Of a stretch of DNA of 64,000 nt, positions 32,664-43,969 are shown one piece after another (position 1 is the stretch's first letter; each line of letters begins with the position of its first letter). Source of the DNA: Scleroderma bovista (Eukaryota; Basidiomycota; Agaricomycetes; Boletales; Sclerodermataceae); contig JAYMGJ010000203.1 of the NCBI GenBank assembly GCA_037178675.1, forward strand, positions 31,424 to 95,423, read 5' to 3'. The notes beneath the pieces are model-generated. The model searched no databases. It worked only from the letters and a program-made list of their open reading frames with translations, and was not told where the DNA came from. The position numbers were made by a program, and so were the translations under genes.

Positions 32664-33621
32664 ATGATGCCCTCCGAAGTCTCTCCCCGCAGAACGAGCG
32701 CATTCACATATCCACCCAACTATTCCTTTCCCCACCACCGCCTTCACCCCATCCTCCGGGACCCAGCCAAGCAGCCTATTGTTCTCGTGGCATGCGGATC
32801 CTTTAGTCCCATCACATACCTCCACCTCCGGATGTTCGAGATGGCCAAGGATTACATTCGACAAAACACCGATTTCGAGATTGTGGGAGGATACCTCAGC
32901 CCAGTCAGCGATCAGTACAAGAAACCCGGTTTGCTCAATGCACATCATAGGTGAGTGTCGGTACTAACATGAACACTAATAACCCCTCCCACAGAGCTAC
33001 CATGTGCACGCTCGCTGCGGAAGAAACGTCGTCATGGCTCATGGTGGACTCCTGGGAAGCGTTCCAGCACTATCAACGCACGGCCGTCGTGCTTGACCAC
33101 TTCGACTTCGAAATAAACACCATCTTGGGTGGTGTCCAGACACAGGAGGGTGAAAAGCGTGACGTCCGTATCATGCTTCTGGCTGGCTCAGATCTGATAA
33201 GTACCATGTCTGAACCCGGTGTTTGGTCCCATGAAGATGTAAGTCGATCGTCTGATTGATGCCTGTCCTCTTGCGTTCCCTTTTCAGTCCCGATCGCACG
33301 ACTGAATCATCGTTGCCCTAGCTTGAACACATACTTGGACGCTATGGCACGTTCATCATTGAACGTGCAGGTTCCGCCGTGGACCAAGCTATAGAAAACT
33401 TGGCTCGGTGGCGCCACAACATATATCTGGTTCCTCAACTCATTCAGAACGACGTATCATCGACGAAGGTCCGGTTGTTCCTTCGCCGGGGACTCTCTGT
33501 GCGGTATTTACTGCCAGCTGCCGTGGTAGACTACATCGAAGAGAATAATCTATACCTAGACGACGGGGCAGGATCTGAGAAAGAGAAGGGGAAAGAGAGG
33601 GAAACCGCGATGGGGAGGTGA
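32664..33621 (+). CDS. NMA1: Nicotinamide/nicotinate-nucleotide adenylyltransferase
   Basis: It transfers AMP from ATP to NMN or NaMN, the final shared step of NAD synthesis. Exons 32664-32950, 32995-33238 and 33322-33621 give 276 residues. The nucleotidyl-transferase motif G-S-F-S-P-I-T-Y-L-H is at residues 45-54 (the fungal form of GxFxPxHxxH), and the C-terminal S-S-T-K-V-R is the second nucleotide-binding motif. The L-A-G-S-D-L-I and I-I-E-R segments are also typical. The start is one of two adjacent ATG codons. The tail after residue 250 is Lys/Glu-rich. Introns are 44 and 83 bp. The gene sits between MED21 and ATG7; the NAD kinase is 10 kb away, which may be chance. Confidence 0.95.
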
Positions 33622-33819
33622 CGATGGGTGCAACGAAGCGATCAGCTTATAGCGGTATTTTATACCCTGTACTACACTGAAGGTTTGATGCAACAACACG
33701 AAATCGAAGTTGCATCCACTGCCGTCTAACCACAAAGCCTACTGCAGCAACTTGCCATTTCGGGCCTTGATAGGTGACATACCTCACATCCGCTGATTCC
33801 ACCTCCAGCTGATACCACC

Positions 33820-36440
33820 ATGCCCGTGGTTCAGTTTGCACCATTTGCCTCTCTTGTTCAGCCCGGATTTTGGCATGAACTCACCAGAGTCAAGATCGAT
33901 GTCCTCCGCCTTTCGGACGAGTCGTTGACTGCGAACGGGTCATATACCATCGGACGGACCATCAGAGATCGCGAAACCGGTCAGGACGTGGCATTGGGGT
34001 GTAATCTAGTCCTGGGCGCAGACGCGTTCGAGAAGACGCCTCAGTACGTCCACATCGTTCGATGAGAGATATCGAAACGGCTCAAGGCCAGACAGGGTGC
34101 CAGCCATGTCTGTTGCAGCGCGTGGCGTCTTCAAGAACTACAACACGATCGAGGAGTTCAAAGCTGCTGATAAGGCCGCCCTATTCAACCAAGTCGCCAA
34201 TGAGGTGCGCGTAACACCACGGCTGACACCCGATTCTCAGCCTCCTACCTAGATGTGGCAGAGTATTGTAGACAACAGAGATACTTCAAAGCTGAATCAA
34301 TTCTTGCTCATAACGTTTGCAGACCTAAAGAAATATCAGTACTACTACTGGTTCGCTTTCCCAGCATTTGTGGCGAAGCCTGCTTGGGAAATATCAACTG
34401 CAGGATGGAAGGCCGCAGACTGCGAACTCAGTGGATCCCAGGTATGACCCACTTATGCCGTGCTGATATTCATTCTAATGATCACCAAAGTTAACCTCTA
34501 TATTCGACTCGTTACACGCCCAAACGAAACCCTTCTTCCTCGTAAAGCTAACCGGTGACACGGCCGAACTGCATTCGATAGATGATGCGGATACGCTCTT
34601 CACTGGTGACGCGTCGGACTCCGTCAGTTTCTAGAGGGAATAGGCTGGACTGAGCTGATAGGTCTTATATTTGACAGATCCTTGTTGGGTTCCTCGATCC
34701 ATCGGCTGCGCTTGATAACCCGGGATGGCCCCTACGGAACCTCCTCACCTATCTCCAGACATTGTATCCATCACGTGCATCCTCAACCCGTGTCCTTTGC
34801 TGGAGAGACACCGAGCTGCCCACTGCAGGCAGGTCATGGAAAAGCCGCTTCGGTATCGTTACAGGGGAAGGCGGAAACCGCACCATCAAACCTTCTGCGG
34901 TTGGATGGGAACGACACCCCACGACCAACAAGCTTAGTGCACGCATGGCTGATCTGGCCCCTATGATGGACCCCACTAGGCATGGCCAACATCTTTTCAT
35001 TGTCGTTTCACGGAGACTTACCGAGTGACCCAGACTTGCCGACCAGGCTGTTGATCTTAATCTGAAGCTCATGCGATGGCGGATTCTACCATCTTTAGAT
35101 CTCGACAAAGTTGCTAATACAAGGTGTCTTCTTCTTGGCGCGGGCACCCTTGGTTGTTATGTAGCCCGCACATTGATGGTAGGACTTTATCTGACTCCTG
35201 TTTAACAGCCTAATGGCGTGTCTAGGGGTGGGGCGTTCGCACCATCACACTCGTCGACTCCGCCCGCGTGTCATTCAGCAACCCCGTCCGTCAACCACTG
35301 TTCGAATTTGAGGACTGTCTGAACGGTGGCAAACCCAAAGCAGCATGCGCCGCCGAACATCTCAAGAAGATCTTCCCTGGGATCGTATGCCCCATCGTTC
35401 TCTTACATTTTGCCATAGTGACCGCTCTATCACATAGAACGCTACTGGATATAATATCTCTATACCCATGCCTGGACACCCGATACCCTCTGCTTCAATG
35501 GAGAAAACCCAACAAGACGTTGCCTTGCTCGAGAGGCTAGTTGACGAACATGAAGCTATTTTCCTCCTGATGGATTCACGTGAGAGTAGATGGCTCCCCA
35601 CTGTGCTCGGGGCAGCTAAGAACAAGGTCGGGTCCTTCGTTCTCGCCTCACCTCCTGGCGGGCAACTCTGAGCACACGCACTTGCATTCAGATCGTCTTG
35701 AATGCGGCGCTTGGCTTTGACACATACCTTGTGATGAGGCACGGTAGTCGTACTTCTGTATCCCCGTCATCGAATACACAGCGCCTTGGATGTTACTATT
35801 GTAACGATATCGTCGCTCCAACGGACGTACGTGTTTCGCCTTTAATCTTACGTTTGACTTCATGGACATCCACAGTCGCTCACTGACCGCACACTTGACC
35901 AAATGTGCACCGTGACACGGCCAGGACTGGCACCAATTGCAGCATCAACCGCCGTCGAGCTGCTAGTGTCCCTGTTACAACACCCCGCTGGGTGAGTGTC
36001 ACATTGCATCTCATTTTCACTGCCTTGCTAACGTTCTGTGTTTGCCAGTATCCACGCACCACCACCTCCGCCGCAAACTACGAACAGCACGGATACTGGA
36101 TCAGATGGATCAGGTTCCAGTAGTGTCCTTGGTCTCGTGCCACATCAACTACGCGGCTTCCTCGCACAGTTCCGTACCCTTCCAGTGACAGGCGCTGCTT
36201 TTGACCAATGCACAGGGTGCAGCGAGGCGGTGCGCATACTGTACGATTAAAGAAGCGCTGGAAGTGCTGACGCTCTTGCAGGTTCTCGAGACATACGAGA
36301 AAGAGGGGATTACTATGATCCAACGCGCATGCAATGATCGAAGCTATCTCGAGGCGCTCACTGGACTGGACAAGCTGCATAGCGAAGGTGACGCTGCACT
36401 GGAGAGTGTGGACTGGGACGAAGAGGAAGAGGAGGATTAG
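33820..36440 (+). CDS. ATG7: Autophagy E1-like enzyme ATG7
   Basis: It is an E1-like activator of Atg8 and Atg12 for autophagosome formation. Twelve exons (33820-34043, 34087-34204, 34253-34441, 34491-34622, 34678-34979, 35034-35178, 35226-35384, 35438-35626, 35692-35826, 35876-35991, 36049-36229, 36282-36440) give 682 residues. The N-terminal domain starts [13 protein letters not shown]. The adenylation fold has G-A-G-T-L-G at 357-362 and [13 protein letters not shown]. The R-L-G-C-Y-Y-C-N-D segment precedes the catalytic Cys at about 542 in M-C-T-V-T-R-P-G. The C terminus is acidic. The intron after exon 5 (34980-35033) has GC-AG borders in good context (AG|GC). Convergent with ERV14. Confidence 0.96.
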
Positions 36441-36703
36441 TAGTACAAATGCGCCACATGTTCCTTACAAACTGTATCGATGACGTATGTCTTAGCGTGC
36501 CACACAGGGACGGAAATGGATATGCAGTTAGGCTGCGACGTTGTTTCTGTACGGTAAGCGATGAACGACACAGGTATGAAGCATGTATGAGGATGAGTAA
36601 AAACGTAGCAAAATCCAACTTGCATAGATAAGAAGACCACGTGCTGGCCTGCGTATAAGAAGCACTCGTACACGCCATTTACGCGCGTCCCCTCTGGAAG
36701 TGC

Positions 36704-37385
36704 TTACTCGCTCTCCGAGATGAGGGCGACAATCATCCTGTAGACCATGGAGTGAGGACATGGAATAGAGGGAGTGAAGGAGAACGCACCGATACAGATA
36801 ATAGAAGAACGACAAGAGGTAAAAGCCCAATTTCATGAAGCTCTCTTTCTTGTGCCCAGATAGCGAACGGAAAATCTCGGTTGCGTCATACATGTGGTTC
36901 TTGTTTCGTATCCTATTGTGCAAAGCACGATGAGAAGAGTCAACTACAGGAGGAGGTCACACGCACTTGTTGGCATTATACAGCATAAGCGGAAGATTGA
37001 GTAAGAAGGCAAACCATTGGCCCGACAGGAGGAAAAGTAGCGTGAGGAAGGCATGTGCAATATTCTCTGGTAAGACAAACTACGAGCCGTGACGTCAGTC
37101 TATCTGCAATACATACAGGGAACGGACTCACTTGGTTGAGCTTGTTGCAGAGATCTATAGGATTTATGTAGTCGCATTCGAGGTCAGAGAACATGATAAT
37201 CTGAGGAGTGTCGATACCGCTGAGACTCGGGGTATGGATATGGGGAATGACTTACGAAGAAGACCATCGTGAAAAGCAAGCCAGCAGCCATAAGGACCGC
37301 GAAGAGGAATAGCCAGCCTAGAAAGCGTCGTCGGGTCACTGGATATCAGTCATACAGCGACATTGGACGCACCAGCTCCACCCAT
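36704..37385 (-). CDS. ERV14: COPII cargo receptor ERV14 (cornichon family)
   Basis: It is an ER-to-Golgi cargo receptor for transmembrane proteins, with three membrane segments. Exons 37385-37373, 37317-37256, 37200-37132, 37079-36967, 36912-36790 and 36737-36704 give 137 residues; yeast Erv14 has 138. The signature [15 protein letters not shown] is exact, followed by L-P-L-M-L-Y-N and the [10 protein letters not shown] cytosolic motif. The first coding exon is only 13 nt (M-G-G-A plus one base). Three of its five introns have GTGCGT donors. It shares a 191-bp divergent promoter with the RRM gene. Confidence 0.96.
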
Positions 37386-37576
37386 GTTGTCGGAAGTAAG
37401 AGCGAGATGTTGAGTTGGACTTTTTTGCTGGTGGGTCGGTGTGCAGGAGACTTTGGAGTAAACCCTCTTCGGTTTTTCTGCCACTCCGCCAAACAAGACA
37501 ACACAGCATCCGAGGAGTTGCTCGCTCTTTCGTCTTCTTCCTCTTCCCAAGTCGCTCAACCCACAGTCAAGCCAAA

Positions 37577-38762
37577 ATGTCGCTTCTCGCACGTCTGTCT
37601 GCCCCAACGGATGGAGGACCAGTCCGTGCAAGGTCAGCCAACCGTGCTTCGCCTTATGTGCGTACATACATCCCTCGAGACGATCTCCCGTTGAATGAAA
37701 AACATATAACAATCTTGCAAACACGTACGATGTCTGCCTTGCGCTGCATGGCCCACACACGTCCGCCATCGTCAATTCCTGACAATGCTGGCTTGGTGTT
37801 CTTCAACTGACGTTGCCTTGGTTGTTCTGCCATCCAATTGTGGCGCACATAGAGCCGTCCTCCTCGTCCTCCAAAAGGCGACCCAGATGCACAGTGGTCG
37901 CACGATCTCTATGAAGACCCCTCGAAGCCGTCTCTTTCAGCAAGGTTGACGACCTCCGCTGCTCAGCCCAAAAAAGCGGACTCTGTGCTTGTTCAACGCG
38001 CGCTGCGCGAGGCCACCGCCGCCACCTCCAATCCTGTCAATCCATCGGGCCCGCTGAGCATCAAGGGGGCCTCGGGTTCGTCTGGAAACGTCGTCCAGGT
38101 TGAGGGTCTTCTCAAAGGCACGACTGCCGCCGATGTCGAAGTGCGTCGCCTTGTCTTGTCAACTGCACACGGCCAACTGACGCCCATATGAATCCACACA
38201 CACAAACAGACGATATTCCAATCTTGTGGCACGATTGTTTCCTCTGAACTCGCATCCCCGCAATCGTCAGCCAACGTCGTCGTACGGCTCACCTTCAAGC
38301 GGCCCACAGACGCTCATTCAGCCGTCACCAAATTTGATGGACAGCCCGCCGATGGCCGTATTCTCCGTGTGCGCGTGGTCGGTGCCCAGGCTGTCTCACT
38401 CCCGGGTCGCATCTCAGGTGTAGAGGAAATCGTGAATGGGGAGGGCAGTGTAGATGTATTGATGCAAGAGAATGAGGGAGGATCGTGAGCCACATCTCTT
38501 TCCGCGATTTACCAAGTATTCATTTCTGTCTAGCAAAATGCGCTCTGATTCGATTCTCGCCAACAACCCACGTGCAATCGTCCTTGTTGCGCCTCCGGGC
38601 GCAGATCCCAGAACTTACACGCAATCACCCCAAGCGAATGGGACCAACAACCCCGCGCGATCAAATGGACAGCGCTGGAACCGGGGAGGTCGGGGGCGAG
38701 GTCGGAGGTGGGGAGGTGCTGCAAGTAACGGTGGTGGTGGGCCTGGCATGGATGTGGACTAA
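37577..38762 (+). CDS. RRM-type RNA-binding protein with RGG tail (ALY/REF-like)
   Basis: Exons 37577-37657, 37853-38140, 38210-38484 and 38534-38762 give 290 residues. After a Pro/Arg-rich N terminus comes a short spacer and an RRM-like fold: N-V-V-Q-V-E-G-L as the first strand, T-A-A-D-V-E as helix 1, then V-V-V-R-L-T-F as the RNP1-position strand. The C terminus is Gly/Arg-rich (R-G-G-R-G-R-G-R-R) and ends M-D-V-D. Arrangement and tail resemble mRNA export adaptors of the ALY/REF kind, but sequence similarity is not decisive. The first intron is unusually long for this window (195 bp) and might hide a further small exon. Confidence 0.7.
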
Positions 38763-39582
38763 TTTTTGCTTAACTTCATATCTTGGTCTGATATTCCCCT
38801 CAAAGGTGCAATGTTTGTTTTGCTGAAATCACATCTCAACATCTAGTATTATATTCCTCATACTGCTATGTATTCTCTTTCAACACAAATACTGAGTGCT
38901 CTTTTGGCCGATGCAACTATCTAGAAGATAAGACAATCAGTGAGTTGGACGACAATTGGAGAGTCAAATCAGCATATGTCAAGATCTGGAGCACATCCTC
39001 ACGAAACGCGAAGATCCTCCATGAAGAAATTCAAAGTAAACTGTTCCATCATTCGAGAGATCAAAACAAGCTGGGTTGCTCACCTTAACAGAACTACACG
39101 GGGCAAGACCGAGCGACGAACGCCCGAACAGAAGGAAAAAATAGATAGGAAGTGCGTTGACGGATAGTAAGCCCCATTCCGTTGAAGGCAGCCCAAAGGC
39201 ATGCCAGCAATCGTATACCTCTGTATCTATGAGCAACGCATACGCCTGCCTCGACGCACGTCTGCTCCAGCAGAAACCAGCACTCATATCTTCGTGCAGG
39301 AAATGCCATTTCCCGTGATGGGGGAGAGGGCGCGCCGAAATAAAGACAGGCGACAGAGTGGGTGGGTGCGACGCCAGCGATCCGACCGCATCAGAATGCC
39401 GAGCGAAAAGCAATCCCGCCCAGACCACACACACGACCTCAGCACACTTCGAGCTGGGCGCTTTCCAAGGAGTGTGTGGTGCGTCTCTGTGTCTCCGGGG
39501 ACTTTCCCCACAGCATTGACACGAAAGCTCAGTGGATGGCTTTCTGTGCGTGTCGCTGCGACAACGATTCTTCGGTCAACGC
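38763..39582. other. Intergenic stretch, no supported gene
   Basis: About 820 bp between the RRM gene and the unknown gene at 39583. A minus-strand open frame of 151 codons (38979-39434) has no recognisable domain, is Cys/Ser/Leu-rich without pattern and is not supported by splice sites or homology, so it is not annotated. Confidence 0.45.
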
Positions 39583-40694
39583 ATGAAGAAAAGGAAAAAA
39601 CACGGTGGATTACGTGATATACGACCATCTCCGGAGAATGCCGGTGAAGCAGACCTAGACGACGAGGACATGGCCAGTGCACCGACAGCACCAGACACCA
39701 ATGAAACACCGCGCAGACCACCAAAGTCAGTCCCGTTTATATCCCTTCACAGACCACCACCAGGTGAGCTCGCCCCGTCTGACTTGACGCTGCGTTGACT
39801 AATAGTCTTAGGCCAACCACCCAACACCACAGACGAACGCTGTTTCATCTACTGTACACAGACGGCCCCACACAGGGCACAACGCAAACCACCTACATGT
39901 CGTTCCATTTGTCTCCGTCGCGTATTCCCCTTTGAGATCGAGGTCCTTCAGCACGACATTCCCCTTCCACCAGAAGGGCAAGTCTGCTCCCCAACTCCAG
40001 ATCATCCCGTGCCCGCCTCTGTCTCTTATACCAAACTCAAGACTTTATCGCAAACCAGCGCCGACGCACCTCCACAACAGCACCCACCCCAACCGCAGGA
40101 AACACGAATCTGGAACCCCGGATTTTACATCTGGACATCCAGTTCTGCGCTCGCCGCCCGCGATAAGATCGAAACAATGACAATGGACCTTAGCAAGCAA
40201 CACGTCTGGTCACAGAAGCGTGAAGAGTGGTTCCAGAGAAGAAAAGCTGCTCTCATCGAGCACGGCCGCGCCAACGACCATAATCGCAGAGTATTGTTAG
40301 ACGATGGGATGGAAATCAAGGAAGGCCAGATCGATAGCCCGTGGCATGTCCCCTTCCTTTCCCCCTTCCTATTTTTTGCTTACCTTGCACTAGGTCGCGC
40401 TCTCATCTACATCTTCTCTCATCCTCTTCTTTCTCGCTGATCAAATCTTCCATTCTTTCACCCATCCAATCTCTGCTCGACCCTGTCAGCACTCTCCTTA
40501 CTCCTACGTCCGTTGCCTTGTTGCACTTCCGCAACGCCCTCTCCAACGGATCCCTCCACCACCTTGGAGCACGTGCTTGGGAGAAGGCATGGACTCCCGA
40601 CCCCATGATACTCGCGGTGAAAGTCGTTAAGCGGGTGTGGAAGAAAGAAGGAGGGGAAGATGAAGGCGATAACGATGGAGACATGGAAGGATAG
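39583..40694 (+). CDS. Unknown protein, probably three exons
   Basis: Exon 1 (39583-39763) and exon 2 (from 39812) join cleanly over a 48-bp intron with a GTGAGC donor. The protein is Pro-rich at first, then has W-N-P-G-F-Y-I-W-T and a charged helix W-S-Q-K-R-E-E-W-F-Q-R-R-K. The end is uncertain. Read straight on, exon 2 ends at 40440 after a hydrophobic stretch. Splicing 40340 to 40490 instead removes that pyrimidine-rich stretch and continues to 40694 with an acidic, Lys-rich tail (about 304 residues). The second reading keeps more protein-like sequence. I do not recognise the family. The start could also be the in-frame ATG at 39670. Confidence 0.5.
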
Positions 40695-41657
40695 GTTTCA
40701 GACTGTTGTTTGGTGTTGACTTGTAGAGTGCGGCATTGAGGTTCCCACCACTTCACCCCCCATTACATGCAATATCGTAGAGATTCATTCCCAACTTTCT
40801 TCTTCGAACAAAAGAGAATATCATGTGCGGCTTGACAAAGGAGCTGCGGACTGGATTCAAGTACCCGATTCCAGTGCCCAGCGCGCCAACTAACATCTGA
40901 CACAATCAGAGAAACCCCTGTCTTTCTCTCACAGCACGCATCGCCCTTGCAATCAGGAATCCGGGGTGTGCGTAAGTTCAAAGGCAGACGACTGATCAAC
41001 AAGACAGCTTGGAGTCTTGCGGAGCATTTCATTCAACCACAGCAAATATCATGACCTACATCACTGTATTTTTGGACAAACTGATAGTGAGCGCCGAAAT
41101 CACAGTACTCTCTACAGCCACTGCAGTGCATATGTATTTCAAGCCCTCGCTTCCGAAAGATGCATTCTGGTCGAATGTTCCCCCCGAAACATAGGAAGGA
41201 TATCCTTCTATCACTGCGCAATTTTACCAAAGGTAGTGCGTAGGCCATTGCCTGTCGTGCACACATGCCAGCTCACGATGAGAGCCACCCATACCAATCA
41301 GCTATCATTGCTCTACATACCAAGCCTTACTGTCATAGCCCTACAATCTGGTGATGATGAACCGACACTGCAGCGGACCCTAATTGGATAACTCCTAGAT
41401 CTATGCCAACCATACCCCGTACCAGTTCACATCTGATGAGATTCTCAGTGTTTATTGTATATTTTGTGAATTCGAATGTGTGATCATCAAGCAAGGTAGA
41501 TCCTGCTGTGCGATATTGCGACTCGTGGTAACCTGCTCCTGATGAGTCTGCGATGATAAACAGCTACTGCATATACTTTTCTCCCATGCTGCAGCGCCCG
41601 TGAAATTTTCGTGAGGTAGACTGGACTGTAAGGCCGCACTCCAAATACCTAATCGCG
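40695..41657. other. Intergenic stretch, no supported gene
   Basis: About 960 bp between the unknown gene and the ESF1 stop. Open frames here are short and overlap in opposite directions, with no conserved motif. Confidence 0.45.
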
Positions 41658-43556
41658 CTATAGTTTGCGTCGTTTCCCCAAGCCACCTTCCCGGGAAGCA
41701 GCACTTTTCCTTTTGACACGCTCCGCAAGGCTATGGAGGCTGCGCCCATCGTCTCCTATGGAGGGCCCTCTGGCCTGGAGGTCGTGGCTCGTAGGGCGAG
41801 GACGATCCTTTTGGCGTTTGGACCGCTCCTCGAGAAGGGAGGCCATGCCCTTGGTCTTTTTAAAGCTGCAATATAGGTCACCAAATGCGAAGCAAATAAA
41901 GTAACTGAAGGAAATACTTACTGAGGGTTACTGGGGTCAATTGCAAATTGGTAATCTTCGTGGAGGGCTTTGAACCGGTCATCCTTGACGTCCATCACGA
42001 AGTCATCATCCTCCGCCTCATCTGAAGCATACACATCCTCCTTTCTATCATTCCGTTTTTTCTTATGTTTTTTCTTCCCCACAGCTTCCGTCTGTCGGTC
42101 TTCCTCACATTCATCCGGTGCGACTCCTGCCCGTGACCGTTCTTCCTTCTTCAGTCGGCGCTTTTCTCGCATCTTGTGTTGGTACCTTTCAAGCGTAGTT
42201 TCATCTTCGGGATCTTTGGCCACACTTATCCCGGGTGTAAATGTGATTTGCATATCCACGTCGCTCCCTGCCTCCTCAGCGTCAATGCCTCCCCAGCCTT
42301 CGGGGAGTGCATTGTCATTGTCCCCAAGTAATAGCGCCCGCAGACGATCCCGATCAACATTTCTTTTGGAGAAGGCCTGCTGAGCATGGTCGTCTTCTTC
42401 TCCTGACTCTGAGGATGATTCAGACGATGCGATGTAGGCCTTGAAGTCTGCCTCTTCCATCTCTTTTTTGGACAATGCACGGCGGGTGAGGTTGGTCCGG
42501 TCAGGGTCTTCCTCATCCCAAGTAAGCTTGACCTTGGAATGTCGGAGGGCCTAAGAATTAAGCAGTACATCACCCATTCAATACTACTCGTAGGGAGACC
42601 ACGTACATCTGTTGAAAACTCGACAGCATGGTATGGCCCATTGGGAAGCTCTGTGGCCTCATCTCTGTTCACATCAATGACTATTGTCCCCATAGACAGA
42701 AATAAGAACGGTAACATCACCTGGGCTCGCCCTCAAAGGTCATGCCATCGGGCACAAAGCTGAGATCGAAGACGTTTGCAGACCGTTCTAATTCAGCTCC
42801 TTCTAATTCGTCAAAGATATGCGCCGCAGTCTCCACAGTATCACACTCGACAATGGCATAGTAATATCTGGCTTACGGTCGTGTCAGCACTAAGTAGATA
42901 GGAGCAGATGCTCAGAAACTTTACCGTAGCCGTTCCAGCTGATATGTGCGCAGCGCGTCTTCGTCGTAATCTTCGCCCGAGCCAATCTCATGTATCATTT
43001 TTTCGTCAACAACTTCCTCATCCCCCCTTTCCTTCTTCTTGAAGACTTCCGGTGGAGGACCGTGTTGTTCTTCTCTTGCCATCCGTTGTTTCCCGAACTC
43101 GCTAGGATACACACGTACACTCAAAATATTTCCTCGTACAACTTTTGTCGTCGATTGCGAATTGACAGTAGCGGTTGGCGAGACAAGCGACGAGAATATT
43201 TTGAACAAATGGACGGCACGAATATGGTCCCAGTCCATGTTAACGACAGCCAGCCGGCGGGTCCTTTGTGCATCTTGTTTGTCTCCTTCGTCCTCTTCTG
43301 GATGAAGGGCTTCGGCCTCGTCGCCCACGTCCAACTCTTCTCCATCCTCCTCCTCGTCGGAAGACTCCATGAGCACCATCCCGCGCGCATAGTCCGCTAT
43401 TGAGCTAATAGGCTTGCCCCGCCCCTTTTCTTTCCCTTCATCGCTACTTGGTCCCGCTTGGAAACGCTCGTCGTCGACGGCACGGGATTGACGTTTCTTT
43501 GGTTGTCGGAAACGCGGATCGCTTTTTAGACGTGCAAAGCGGGAATCGGAAGACAT
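41658..43556 (-). CDS. ESF1: Pre-rRNA processing protein ESF1
   Basis: It is a nucleolar factor for 18S rRNA maturation. Exons 43556-42925, 42867-42721, 42664-42607, 42550-41922 and 41865-41658 give 557 residues. The N terminus D-S-R-F-A-R-L-x-x-D-P-R-F and the core N-M-D-W-D-H-I-R-A-V-H-L-F, R-Y-Y-Y-A-I-V-E-C-D-T-x-x-T-A and L-S-F-V-P-D are family-specific. Acidic stretches alternate with Lys/Arg runs, and the C terminus carries the NUC153 region (D-D-R-F-K-A-L-H-E-D-Y-Q-F-A-I-D-P) followed by F-K-K-T-K-G-M. It is divergent from the NAD kinase gene, 413 bp apart. Confidence 0.95.
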
Positions 43557-43969
43557 GGCAAGGCAGGAGTTTGCTAGCAGACCAAAAAGTTCGAAAGTCC
43601 GACTATCTTCCTTCAAACTTTGAGGGTTGCCTACGGGAGACTTTGGAAATTCTGTTACAATTGAAGAGACTTGCCAAAACCATACGGTGGCTGTGCACTT
43701 ACTTGTGTCGTCTTGGTTGCAACAGACGCAGAAGAATTCAAAACATGTTTGGCAGCCCGGAATAAATTCTGTTGATCTGTAAATGCATGGAATTCTCTTC
43801 TTTCCGTCGTTCTGTTTTCTGCAGGTTTTTTTTTACAGTAATTGTCAAGGGGAAAATAAAAATACCCATCTTGGTATGTATAAGGGCACCTGCTTTCGGT
43901 TACCATCGATGAGTTGGCCCGCTCACCTGCCCGTGGTCCTAGACAGTATTCAAGGACTTCTATCGCCGA
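43557..43969. promoter_or_regulatory. Divergent intergenic region ESF1 / NAD kinase
   Basis: 413 bp between two divergent start codons, so it must hold both promoters. No specific element is assigned. Confidence 0.5.

Noticed and set aside
38979..39434. Minus-strand open frame of 151 codons
   Set aside because: No recognisable domain, irregular composition, and no splice or start context to support it.
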